From Sphingomonas corticis (lineage in GTDB: Bacteria; Pseudomonadota; Alphaproteobacteria; Sphingomonadales; Sphingomonadaceae), in NCBI RefSeq assembly GCF_012035195.1, contig NZ_JAAVJH010000005.1:248001-312000 (forward strand): a stretch of 64,000 nucleotides of DNA, read 5' to 3'. Positions 45,355 through 55,400 of this stretch are shown piece after piece (positions within the stretch are counted from its first letter, which is position 1; every line of letters begins with the position of its first letter). A model generated the notes under the pieces. It was not told the origin of the DNA. It did not search any database and saw only the letters and a program-made list of their open reading frames with translations. The position numbers were made by a program, and so were the translations under genes.

Positions 45355-46373
45355 CCGACACCGACCGCCTCCTCACCGCCTCCCGCCGCGCGGACGATGT
45401 CGACGCCGCGCTCCGGCCGAAGTCGCTCGACGACTTCGTCGGGCAGCAGGCCGCGCGCGAGAATCTGCGCGTCTTCATCCAGGCGGCGAAGGCGCGCGGC
45501 GACGCGCTGGACCATGTGCTGTTCTTCGGCCCCCCGGGCCTCGGCAAGACCACGCTGGCGCAGATCGTCGCGCGGGAGATGGGCGTCGGTTTCCGCGCCA
45601 CGTCCGGCCCGGTGATCGCCAAGTCGGGCGATCTCGCCGCGCTGCTGACCAATCTGGAGGACGGCGACGTCCTGTTCGTCGACGAGATCCACCGGCTCCA
45701 GCCCGCGGTGGAGGAGGTGCTGTACCCGGCGATGGAGGACCGCGCGCTCGACCTGATGATCGGCGAGGGGCCGTCGGCGCGCTCGGTCCGGATCGACCTG
45801 CCGCGCTTCACGCTGGTCGGCGCGACGACGCGGCAGGGACTGCTGACGACGCCGCTGCGCGACCGCTTCGGCATTCCGGTGCGGCTGCAATTCTACACGG
45901 TCGAGGAACTGGAGCGCGTCGTCACCCGTGCCGCGGGGCTGCTCGACCTTCACGTCGCGCCCGATGGCGCGCGGGAGATCGCGCGCCGCTCGCGCGGGAC
46001 GCCGCGCATTGCCGGGCGGCTGCTCCGCCGCGTCCGCGACTTCGCCAACGTGGCGGGGGTGCTGGAGGTGGACGCAACCGCCGCCGACCGAGCGCTCAAC
46101 CGGCTGGAGGTGGACGCGCTCGGCCTCGACGCGATGGACCGCCGATACCTCACGATGATCGCCGACATCTACCGTGGCGGGCCGGTTGGCGTGGAAACCC
46201 TGGCGGCGGGGCTCAGCGAGCCGCGCGACACGATCGAGGAGGTGATCGAGCCGTTCCTGATCCAGCTCGGCCTAGTCGCTCGCACCGCGCGCGGGCGCGT
46301 GCTGAACGCGGGCGGATGGAAGCACCTGGGCCTCAACCCGCCGGCGGGCAGCCAGGACGGGCTGTTCGACTAG
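45351..46373 (+). CDS. ruvB: Holliday junction DNA helicase subunit RuvB
   Basis: 340-residue AAA+ motor that drives branch migration with Ruv[18 protein letters not shown], Walker [11 protein letters not shown] (about residue 65), Walker [29 protein letters not shown] and the C-terminal winged helix [12 protein letters not shown] are all present. Start coupled to parE by ATGA. Convergent with the TM2 gene: stops overlap by three bases. Confidence 0.97.
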   Translation: MTDTDRLLTASRRADDVDAALRPKSLDDFVGQQAARENLRVFIQAAKARGDALDHVLFFGPPGLGKTTLAQIVAREMGVGFRATSGPVIAKSGDLAALLTNLEDGDVLFVDEIHRLQPAVEEVLYPAMEDRALDLMIGEGPSARSVRIDLPRFTLVGATTRQGLLTTPLRDRFGIPVRLQFYTVEELERVVTRAAGLLDLHVAPDGAREIARRSRGTPRIAGRLLRRVRDFANVAGVLEVDATAADRALNRLEVDALGLDAMDRRYLTMIADIYRGGPVGVETLAAGLSEPRDTIEEVIEPFLIQLGLVARTARGRVLNAGGWKHLGLNPPAGSQDGLFD

Positions 46374-46822
46374 CGCGAATAACGCCGCGCGAACTCGTCG
46401 TCGGACATCATCAGGTAGCGGACCGCGTCGATCAAGGCCCATGGCGCGGAGATCACCAGTCCGATCAGGGTCACGCTGAGGATCAGCATCAGCACGGCCG
46501 AGCCGTTGCGCCCGAGGTAGAAGCGGTGGATGCCGAGCGTGCCGATGAAGAAGGCGAGCAGCGCGGCGACGTACTTGTTCCGGTCGTTCGTCGCGGCGGG
46601 ACCGGCCACCGGCGCGGCCGGGATGGCGGACGGAGCGGCGACCGGCAGCGGGAAAATGTTCAGCGCGCGACGGTCGGCGATCTCGAAGTCGACCGTCTGC
46701 CCGATCGTCGGCTCGCCGCGCTGCGCCCAATCCTCCTGCCCGAACGTGTAGCGCACGCCGTCGTCGCCGGCCACCAGCCCCGCGCCCGTCCGCACGTCCA
46801 CGCCCAACACCTGACCCCGCAT
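46370..46822 (-). CDS. TM2-domain membrane protein
   Basis: 150-residue protein. N-terminal half resembles a small cold-shock/OB-like strand domain ([25 protein letters not shown], cited as its ends GQVLGV and GVRYTF), then a Pro/Ala linker, then a TM2 domain: [29 protein letters not shown] with two membrane helices and an acidic C-terminus. Function unknown. I take ATG 46822; an earlier in-frame start would run into the upstream region without similarity. Confidence 0.8.
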   Translation of the reverse strand: MRGQVLGVDVRTGAGLVAGDDGVRYTFGQEDWAQRGEPTIGQTVDFEIADRRALNIFPLPVAAPSAIPAAPVAGPAATNDRNKYVAALLAFFIGTLGIHRFYLGRNGSAVLMLILSVTLIGLVISAPWALIDAVRYLMMSDDEFARRYSR

Positions 46823-46943
46823 AGCCACTCCGTTCAGATCGCTCGAAATGTCTCGCCATCCCGGCAACGAATTGCAAGGGCGCGGGGAGGCGCAACGTCG
46901 GCGGTGCCAAGGCGTTGTGCGCTCCACCCGACGAGGATGATCG

Positions 46944-47336
46944 ATGAGCCACGAACCCCCCGTACCTTCCGGAAACCAGTCGCCCTATCCGCTGCAGGAG
47001 GCTCCGCACGCGCCCCAGCCGCCCGCCGCGCCGCCGCTGCCGGGCGCCATGCCGGATGCGGTGCCGCCCGCGATCGTCGCCGCGACCACGCCGCTCGCGC
47101 CCGCCCCGGTGACGATCGCGCCGGCGCCTCCGCAGGTGCCGGCCCCGTCGCCGTCGCGATCGCCGTCGGGATCGCGGCTGGGATCGCCGCTGGGATCGCC
47201 GTCGTCGCGCGCGCTGCCGGTCGGGCGCATCGTCGGTGCCGCCGCGGGAGCGGGCGCGGTCGTGTTCGGCATGGCCGCGCTGTTGTTCCCGCGCGCGCCG
47301 GCCAAGCCGCGCAAGGGCAAGCGCGGCCGCAAATAG
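46944..47336 (+). CDS. Pro-rich hypothetical protein with a membrane helix
   Basis: 130-residue protein. Residues 1-90 are Pro/Ala/Ser-rich and disordered; a 12-base tandem repeat at 47158-47208 encodes an RLGSPLGSP run. A membrane segment (VGRIVGAAAGAGAVVFGMAALLF; ends VGRIVG and AALLF, about residues 92-114) and a basic tail KPRKGKRGRK follow. A purine-rich GAGGATG precedes the start. Base composition is atypically repetitive, so coding status is moderate. No known family. Confidence 0.45.
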   Translation: MSHEPPVPSGNQSPYPLQEAPHAPQPPAAPPLPGAMPDAVPPAIVAATTPLAPAPVTIAPAPPQVPAPSPSRSPSGSRLGSPLGSPSSRALPVGRIVGAAAGAGAVVFGMAALLFPRAPAKPRKGKRGRK

Positions 47337-47403
47337 TCTTGCCTCCGCCCGTTGCGGAAATTGCGACGTGGCACCGCGCGCCCGCGTCTGTTAGCCCGGT
47401 GCC

Positions 47404-49674
47404 ATGCCCCTGTCCGCCGTCGCCTCCGCCCGCGAGATCCTGGTCAACCTGCACGACGTGATGGCCGCGCGCCGTCCGGCGCAGGCGAAGCTGAACGCGG
47501 TGGTCGAGATCATCGGCGAGGCGCTGGATAGCGAAGTCTGCTCGATCTACCTGCTGCGGGAGGGTGTGCTGGAGCTGTTCGCCACCCGCGGCCTGGCGCC
47601 GGAGGCGGTGCACGTCACCAAGCTGGCAATGGGCGAAGGGCTGGTCGGCACCATCGCGGAGCACGGCGAGATCCTGAACCTGGACGAGGCGGCGAGTCAT
47701 CCCGACTTCGCCTACAAGCCGGAAACGGGCGAGGACCGCTACCACAGCTTCGCCGGGGTGCCGATCATCCGGCGAGAACGCTCGGTCGGCGTCCTCGCCG
47801 TCCAGCACGCCGATCCGCGCAAATACGCCGATGTCGAGATCGAAGCACTGCAGACCGTCGCGATGGTGCTGTCCGAACTGATCGCCAATGCCGGGCTGAT
47901 CGACACCGCAGGCCCCAAGGACCGCCCGCAATCCACGGGCACGATCCGCATTCCCGGGCAGAAGCTGGTCGACGGCATGGCCGCGGGCTGCGCCGTGTTC
48001 CACCAGCCGCGCATCGTCATCGAGCATACCGTGGCGGAGGACATCGAGGCGGAGCGGCACCGCGTCTACGCCGCCTTCGACAAGATGCGCGAGCAGATCG
48101 ACCGGATCGCGCGCGAGGCCGAGTTCGGCGTCGGCGACGAGCATCAGGAGGTCATCCAGACCTACAAGATGTTCGCCTATGACGAGGGATGGTCGCGCCG
48201 CATCAACGAGGCGATCGACAGCGGGCTGACGGCGGAAGCCGCGATCGAGCGGGTGCAGCAGCGCACGCGCCAGCGGATGCGCCAGATCGACGACCCGCTG
48301 CTGGCAGACCGGATGCACGACCTGGAGGATCTGGCCAACCGCCTCCTGCGCATCGTCAGCGGGCAGATGGGTACCGCGGCGCAGATGGGCCTCCGGCAGG
48401 ACACGATCCTGGTCGCGCGCAACCTGGGGCCGGCGGAGCTGCTGGAATACGATCGCCGCCGGCTGAAGGGCGTGATCCTCGAGGAAGGGTCGCTGACCGC
48501 GCACGTCACCATCGTCGCGCGCGCGATGGGCGTGCCCGTGCTGGGGCGCGTGCGCGACGTGCGGCGGCTGATCGGCGAGGGCGACCTGCTGCTGCTCGAC
48601 GTGACCGAAGGGTCGGTGCTCGTCCGCCCCTCCACCGCGCTGGAGGAGGCCTTCGACGCCAAGCTGATCGCACGGCAGAAACGCAAGGCGGCCTATGCCG
48701 CATTGCGCGACGTGGCGCCGGAAACGAAGGACGGCCACCGCGTGACCGTCATGGTGAACGCCGGGCTGCGCGACGATGTGGCGGCGCTGGACCTGACCGG
48801 CGCCGACGGGATCGGCCTGTTCCGCACCGAGTTCCAGTTCCTGGTCTCCGCCACGCTGCCGCAGCGCGAGCGCCAGCAGCGGCTGTACCGGGAGGTGCTG
48901 GACGCCGCCGGCGAGCGCCCCGTCGTGTTCCGGACGGTCGATATCGGTGGCGACAAGGCCTTGCCGTACCTCGACCACAGCGATGCGGAGGAAGAGAACC
49001 CGGCGATGGGGTGGCGTGCGCTTCGGCTGGCGCTGGAACGCGACGGGCTGATGAAGGCGCAGGCGCGCGCGCTGCTGGAGGCGGCGGCGGGACGCACGCT
49101 GAACGTGATGTTCCCCATGGTCAGCGAGGCGTGGGAGTTCGACGAGGCGAAGGCGCTGTTCGAGGCGCAGCGCGCGTGGCTGGCGGGACGCGGCAAGCGG
49201 CTGCCGAACGAGATCCGCTACGGCGCGATGCTGGAGGTGCCGAGCCTCGCCTATCAGCTCGACCTGCTGCTGCCCAAGGTGCAGTTCCTGTCGGTCGGCA
49301 CCAACGACCTGACGCAGTTCCTGTTCGCCGCCGATCGCGCCAATCCGAAGCTGGCGGAGCGCTACGACTGGCTCTCCTCGTCCATCCTGCGCTTCCTGAT
49401 GCAGGTGGCCGGGCCGGCGCGGGCGGCCGACGTTCCCGTCGCGGTGTGCGGCGAGATGGGCGGACGTCCCCTGGAGGCGATGGCGCTGATCGGTATCGGC
49501 ATCGACCGGCTGTCGATCACGCCCGCAGCCGTGGGGCCGATCAAGGCGATGGTGCGCACGCTGAATCGCGGGCGGCTGACCGCCTTCATCGAACGGCTGC
49601 TCGCCGATCCGCCGCGCGACATGCGCGGGGCGCTGGCGGCGTGGGCGGCGAGCGAGGGCGTCGAATTGGCATGA
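47404..49674 (+). CDS. ptsP: PEP-protein phosphotransferase of the nitrogen PTS (EI-Ntr)
   Basis: 756-residue enzyme that phosphorylates NPr using PEP. An N-terminal GAF domain (about residues 15-165, SEVCSIYLLREGVLELFATRG) precedes the EI part; the phospho-His region is GSLTAHVTIVARAMGVPVLG (about residue 363) and the PEP-binding barrel has GLFRTEFQFL and VGTNDLTQFLF. The GAF domain distinguishes it from sugar EI and may sense glutamine. No npr or EIIA-Ntr gene is next to it in the window. Confidence 0.96.
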   Translation: MPLSAVASAREILVNLHDVMAARRPAQAKLNAVVEIIGEALDSEVCSIYLLREGVLELFATRGLAPEAVHVTKLAMGEGLVGTIAEHGEILNLDEAASHPDFAYKPETGEDRYHSFAGVPIIRRERSVGVLAVQHADPRKYADVEIEALQTVAMVLSELIANAGLIDTAGPKDRPQSTGTIRIPGQKLVDGMAAGCAVFHQPRIVIEHTVAEDIEAERHRVYAAFDKMREQIDRIAREAEFGVGDEHQEVIQTYKMFAYDEGWSRRINEAIDSGLTAEAAIERVQQRTRQRMRQIDDPLLADRMHDLEDLANRLLRIVSGQMGTAAQMGLRQDTILVARNLGPAELLEYDRRRLKGVILEEGSLTAHVTIVARAMGVPVLGRVRDVRRLIGEGDLLLLDVTEGSVLVRPSTALEEAFDAKLIARQKRKAAYAALRDVAPETKDGHRVTVMVNAGLRDDVAALDLTGADGIGLFRTEFQFLVSATLPQRERQQRLYREVLDAAGERPVVFRTVDIGGDKALPYLDHSDAEEENPAMGWRALRLALERDGLMKAQARALLEAAAGRTLNVMFPMVSEAWEFDEAKALFEAQRAWLAGRGKRLPNEIRYGAMLEVPSLAYQLDLLLPKVQFLSVGTNDLTQFLFAADRANPKLAERYDWLSSSILRFLMQVAGPARAADVPVAVCGEMGGRPLEAMALIGIGIDRLSITPAAVGPIKAMVRTLNRGRLTAFIERLLADPPRDMRGALAAWAASEGVELA

Positions 49675-49762
49675 CGCTGCGTCCGGCGGCGCGCCGGTTC
49701 GGTTGACACGAACCCGGCGCTTTGAAAGACCGAGCCCCGAACCGGGGCGCGCGGAGAAGAGA

Positions 49763-50632
49763 ATGGACGACGGTGAGCATGGCGGCGGCGGTCCCGCGAG
49801 CGGCGCGGGCGCGCCGCAGACGGTGGGCCAGCGCCTGCGCGCCGCGCGCGAGGCGCAGGGGCTGTCGATGGCGGACCTGGCGCAGCGCACCCGCGTGACG
49901 CAGCGCTTTCTCGAGGCGATCGAGAACGACCGGCTCGACCTGCTGCCTTCGTCCACCTACGCGTCGGGCTTCGCGCGCGCCTATGCCCGCGCGGTGGGGT
50001 TGGACCAGGCCGAGATCGGCAACGGCATCCGTGCCGCGGTCGCCGCCGGCAGCGGCCCCGTGCGTCAGCACCGGATCGAGGAGATCGCCGATCCCGCGCG
50101 CGCGCCGTCCCGCGGGCTGGTGGTGGTGACTCTGGGCCTGGCGCTGGCCGTGCTGGTACTCGCCGGCCTCTACTTCGCGACGGGCCTGTTCCGCGGTACC
50201 GCGGAGCGGCCCGCGCAGGCGACGCAGGAGGTGGCCGCCGCGGCCCCTGCCGCACGTCCCGCCGCCGCGCCGTCGCCCACGCCGAGTGCGGGGCAGGTGG
50301 TGCTGACCGCGACGGACGAGGTGTGGATGCGCATCTACGACGGCGCCGACCAGACGCTGTACCTGGGCACGATGAAGCCGGGCGAGCGGTTCGCGATCCC
50401 CGCGGGCGCCCAATCGCCGCAGATCAACGTCGGCCGGCCGGACAAGCTGGCGATCACCGTCGACGGACAGGCGGTCGCCGCGCTGGGTGACGGGCGCCGC
50501 GCGATCAAAGACGTCAGCCTGACGCCGGAGGCGCTGCGCGCGCGCGGCCCGGCGCGGGCACAACCGCTGGTCGCGCCCTCAACATCTCCGACTGCCGCGG
50601 CTTCCGGCGCAGCGACCGGGGCAACGCGCTGA
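49763..50632 (+). CDS. RodZ-like helix-turn-helix membrane protein
   Basis: 289-residue bitopic protein: HTH_25 domain GQRLRAAREAQGLSMADLAQRTRV and FLEAIENDRLDLLP (about residues 24-64), a transmembrane segment at about residues 121-142 (GLVVVTLGLALAVLVLAGLYF), a Pro/Ala linker and a DUF4115 domain (VVLTATDEVWMRIYDGADQ). This is the RodZ layout; in rods RodZ links MreB to the membrane. TTGACA at 49703-49708 is a possible -35. Precedes cpoB by about 65 bases. Confidence 0.87.
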   Translation: MDDGEHGGGGPASGAGAPQTVGQRLRAAREAQGLSMADLAQRTRVTQRFLEAIENDRLDLLPSSTYASGFARAYARAVGLDQAEIGNGIRAAVAAGSGPVRQHRIEEIADPARAPSRGLVVVTLGLALAVLVLAGLYFATGLFRGTAERPAQATQEVAAAAPAARPAAAPSPTPSAGQVVLTATDEVWMRIYDGADQTLYLGTMKPGERFAIPAGAQSPQINVGRPDKLAITVDGQAVAALGDGRRAIKDVSLTPEALRARGPARAQPLVAPSTSPTAAASGAATGATR

Positions 50633-50697
50633 CCGGTACATCGTGGGGTCAGGCGGAAGCGACTAATTGCGCACGATCGTGCGGGGTGGAAGAGACG

Positions 50698-51597
50698 ATG
50701 ACCAAGTGGATGCTGGCCGCGGGCGCGGCGATGGTGCTGGCGCTGCCGGCCGCGGCGCAATCGGGCCTGGAGGGGCGCGTGGGCAAGCTGGAGAGCGAGA
50801 TGCGCGCAGTGCAGCGCAAGGTGTTCCCCGGCGGCGCAGGGGCGACCGTCGCGCCCGAGATCGCGCCCGTCGTGACGCCCGCCACGCCCGACGGCACGCC
50901 CGCGACGACGCCGATCGCGGACCTGACCGGACGCGTCGCCTCGCTGGAGCAGCAGATCGCCGGCATGACCGGGCAGATCGAGCAGGCGCAATACCGCCTC
51001 CGCCAGCTGGAGGAGCAGTTCACCGCCTATCGCACCGCCACCGACGCGAAGCTGGCCTCCGGGGCCGCGCCCGTGGCGGCGGCGGAGCCTTCGGTCACCG
51101 TCCCCGTCGCGCCGCGCCCGGCGGGAGCGAGCGAGCCGGCCGCCGCGCCGGAGACCGCGTCCGGGCTGACGGCGGGAGGCGAGGGAATCGTCAAGCCGTC
51201 GACCGGCGATGCCGCCGAGGACGAATATACCTACGGCTACCGGCTGTGGGCGGCCAAGCGCTACGCCGACGCGGCGACGCAGCTGAAGAAGGTGGCGACC
51301 ACCTATCCCAAACACCGCCGCGCCACCTTCGCGCAGAACTTGCTCGGGCGCACCTATCTCGACGATAACAAGCCGAGCCTGGCGTCGATCGCCTTCTACG
51401 AGAACTACAAGAAGTATCCGGACGGCGAGCGGGCGCCGGAGAGCCTCTACTATCTCGGCAGTGCGCTGCTGAAGCTCGACAAGCCGGCGGACGCCTGCAA
51501 GGTCTACGGCGAGCTGCTCGACGTTTACGGCGACAAGATCACGCCGGCGATGAAGACCAGCGTCGGACGCGCGCGCACGTCGGCGAAATGTTCGTGA
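50698..51597 (+). CDS. cpoB: Tol-Pal system protein CpoB (YbgF)
   Basis: 299-residue periplasmic protein. Signal peptide MTKWMLAAGAAMVLALPAAAQ, a coiled coil (about residues 27-125: LEGRVGKLESEMRAVQRKV and later LEQQIAGMTGQIEQAQ), an Ala/Pro linker, and TPR repeats at the C-terminus (YTYGYRLWAAKRYADAATQL, then SLYYLGSALLKLDKP). CpoB coordinates peptidoglycan synthesis with outer-membrane constriction. GTG 50686 is a possible earlier start. The tol genes are not in the window. Confidence 0.9.
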   Translation: MTKWMLAAGAAMVLALPAAAQSGLEGRVGKLESEMRAVQRKVFPGGAGATVAPEIAPVVTPATPDGTPATTPIADLTGRVASLEQQIAGMTGQIEQAQYRLRQLEEQFTAYRTATDAKLASGAAPVAAAEPSVTVPVAPRPAGASEPAAAPETASGLTAGGEGIVKPSTGDAAEDEYTYGYRLWAAKRYADAATQLKKVATTYPKHRRATFAQNLLGRTYLDDNKPSLASIAFYENYKKYPDGERAPESLYYLGSALLKLDKPADACKVYGELLDVYGDKITPAMKTSVGRARTSAKCS

Positions 51598-51609
51598 GCT
51601 GAGGATCTG

Positions 51610-51703
51610 GTCATGCCGGGCAGTCCCGGCATCCACGGTGCCGAAGGAGCCTCGGATCGTGAGTGTGCGGGACGGTGGACGCCGGGACGAGCCCGCCATG
51701 ACG
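51610..51703. repeat. Inverted REP-like dimer, family B, overlapping the tilS start
   Basis: Units GTCATGCCGGGCAGTCCCGG at the left and CGCCGGGACGAGCCCGCCATGAC at the right (cited as its ends CGCCGGGAC and CCATGAC). The dimer is a sister of 37037-37129. The ATG of tilS (51698-51700) is the second-to-last trinucleotide of the right unit, so the repeat supplies its start codon. Confidence 0.8.
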
Positions 51704-52669
51704 GATCGCTTCCGCAGCGACGTCGCGAACACGTTCGCGCGCGCCTTCGACGGCGTTGCCCCGACAGCAGCGAGGACCTTTGCGCTCGCGGTCTCCGGAG
51801 GGCCGGACAGCATGGCGATGCTGGCGCTGGCGCACGCCGCCTTTCCCGGCCGGATCGCGGCGGCGACGTTCGACCATCAGCTGCGTGAAGCGTCGGCGGC
51901 GGAAGCGTCGATGGTGGCGGACGCCTGTGCCCGGCTCGCCGTGCCGCACGCGACGCTGCGTCCTGCCGCGCCGATCGCAGGCGCCAGTCTCCAGCGACAC
52001 GCGCGCGAGGCGCGCTACACCGCCCTGACCGCCTGGGCGGGACCGGACCGCCCTCTGCTGACCGCGCATCATGCCGACGACCAGGCGGAGACGCTGCTGA
52101 TGCGGCTAAACCGCGCGTCGGGCCTGGCCGGCCTGTCGGCGATCCGCGCCGCGCGCTTCGAGATGGGCGTCGCGCTGCTCCGTCCGTTGCTCGGCTGGCG
52201 CCGGGCAGAGCTGCGCGCGGTGGTGGAAGTGGCCGGGCTGCCCTTCGTCGACGACCCGGCGAATGTGGATCCACGGCACGATCGCACCGCCGCCCGCGCG
52301 CTGCTCGCGCAGGTGCCCGCGCTCGATCCGGCCGCGCTCGCCGCCTCCGCGGCGTGGCTCGCCGAGGCGGAGGACGTGGTCGCGCGCGCGTCGGACATAG
52401 CGTGGGAAGAGCGCTGGCACGGCGGCGATCGTCCGTTCGACGTGGATCACCTGCCGCGCGAGCTGCGCCGCCGCCTGTTGCGCCGCGCCATTGCCGACGT
52501 GCGCCAGCGCCTTCGCATCGTACTGCCCCCGTTCGGCAGTGCGTCGAACGTGGAGGCGACGCTGGAGGCACTGGAAGCGGGGCGGAGCGCGGTACAGGGC
52601 GGGGTGCTGGCCCGTGCGGCTGGCGACGGCTGGCATTTCCGCGCCGCACCGCCGCGGCGATCAGACTGA
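51698..52669 (+). CDS. tilS: tRNA(Ile)-lysidine synthetase
   Basis: 323-residue PP-loop ATPase that changes C34 of tRNA-Ile2 to lysidine so that AUA is read. ALAVSGGPDSMAM (about residue 31), FDHQLREAS, and TAHHADDQAETLLMRLNRASG are hallmarks. The C-terminal half is shorter than in Escherichia coli (about 430), as in other alphaproteobacterial forms. ATG 51698 lies inside repeat family B; there is no clear Shine-Dalgarno. An earlier in-frame ATG at 51638 would extend through the repeat. Confidence 0.93.
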   Translation: MTDRFRSDVANTFARAFDGVAPTAARTFALAVSGGPDSMAMLALAHAAFPGRIAAATFDHQLREASAAEASMVADACARLAVPHATLRPAAPIAGASLQRHAREARYTALTAWAGPDRPLLTAHHADDQAETLLMRLNRASGLAGLSAIRAARFEMGVALLRPLLGWRRAELRAVVEVAGLPFVDDPANVDPRHDRTAARALLAQVPALDPAALAASAAWLAEAEDVVARASDIAWEERWHGGDRPFDVDHLPRELRRRLLRRAIADVRQRLRIVLPPFGSASNVEATLEALEAGRSAVQGGVLARAAGDGWHFRAAPPRRSD

Positions 52670-52684
52670 TCGCACCGCGTTGGA

Positions 52685-52712
52685 TTGCCTTTAACCTAAC
52701 CGCGCCTACATT
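52685..52712 (+). promoter_or_regulatory. Candidate promoter for ftsH
   Basis: TTGCCT (52685-52690) and TACATT (52707-52712) with a 16-base spacer, 22 bases before the ftsH start, in the tilS-ftsH gap. The AGGAAAGGA Shine-Dalgarno follows. By inspection only. Confidence 0.4.
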
Positions 52713-52733
52713 GTCCGGCAGGAAAGGACCTTC

Positions 52734-54713
<1,980 letters not shown>

Positions 54714-54734
54714 TCGCGCAGGCAGAGCGAAGAG

Positions 54735-54767
54735 GGGCCCCGGCAGCGATGCCGGGGCCCTTTCTTT
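54735..54767 (+). terminator. Rho-independent terminator of ftsH
   Basis: Perfect 10-base stem GGGCCCCGGC / GCCGGGGCCC, loop AGCGAT, followed by TTTCTTT, 22 bases after the ftsH stop. It overlaps the stop of the convergent GST gene by two bases. Confidence 0.9.
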
Positions 54768-55392
54768 ACGCCGCCTCCCCTTGGGCGGCCTTGGCGCGGA
54801 GGAACCCGGGCCTGGTCGACACGCGATCCCAGTAGCGGCGGATCTCGTCGCTCCAGCGCTCGTCGAGGTGCAGCGTCCGCGCCAGCAGGAGGGCGTAGCC
54901 GACGGAGATGTCGGCCCCGGTGAACCGCCCCGCGCAAAGCCACGCGCGCCCGTCCGCCAGCGCACGATCCACCGCCTTCAGCCGCGATCCGAACCATTGC
55001 GCGTAATCGTCCGCCGCCTGCGGCAGGCGCCGCTCGGGCGGCTCCAGCCGGCGGTAGCGCAGCACCAGCGTCTGCGGAAAGGTGAGCGTCGCCTCGCCGC
55101 GATGGAGCCAGTCGAGCCACGCGCCGTAATCCGCCTCGTCCGGCGCGACGGCGAGCGGCGAAGGTCCATGGCGGGTGGCGAGATACTCGACGATGGCCGC
55201 CGACTCGGTCATTCGCGTGGCGCCGTCGACCAGCAGCGGGATCGTGCCGATCGGGTTCTCCTCCAGATACTCGGGCGCGCGAAGCCGGGGTGGGAAGGGG
55301 AGGAGGTGGAGACGGTAGGGGAGCGCCATCTCCTCCAGCGTCCACAAGGCGCGGAAGGAGCGCGCGTCCGGGCAGTGCCACAATTCGATCAT
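54766..55392 (-). CDS. Glutathione S-transferase family protein
   Basis: 208-residue GST. The N-terminal thioredoxin-like domain has IELWHCPDARSFRALWTLEEMALPY, the conserved cis-Pro in NPIGTIPLL, and TESAAIVEYL with the gamma-glutamyl-binding Glu-Ser. The C-terminal helical domain follows with AGRFTGADISVGYALLLA. By family it conjugates glutathione to electrophiles; actual substrate unknown. It precedes the acyl-CoA carboxylase cluster on the same strand. Confidence 0.88.
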   Translation of the reverse strand: MIELWHCPDARSFRALWTLEEMALPYRLHLLPFPPRLRAPEYLEENPIGTIPLLVDGATRMTESAAIVEYLATRHGPSPLAVAPDEADYGAWLDWLHRGEATLTFPQTLVLRYRRLEPPERRLPQAADDYAQWFGSRLKAVDRALADGRAWLCAGRFTGADISVGYALLLARTLHLDERWSDEIRRYWDRVSTRPGFLRAKAAQGEAA

Positions 55393-55400
55393 CGTTCCCC

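Noticed and set aside
46834-49956. Very long open frame on the minus strand opposite ptsP
   Set aside because: It mirrors a strongly supported EI-Ntr gene; its Arg/His/Gln-rich product shows no family, a typical high-GC antisense shadow.
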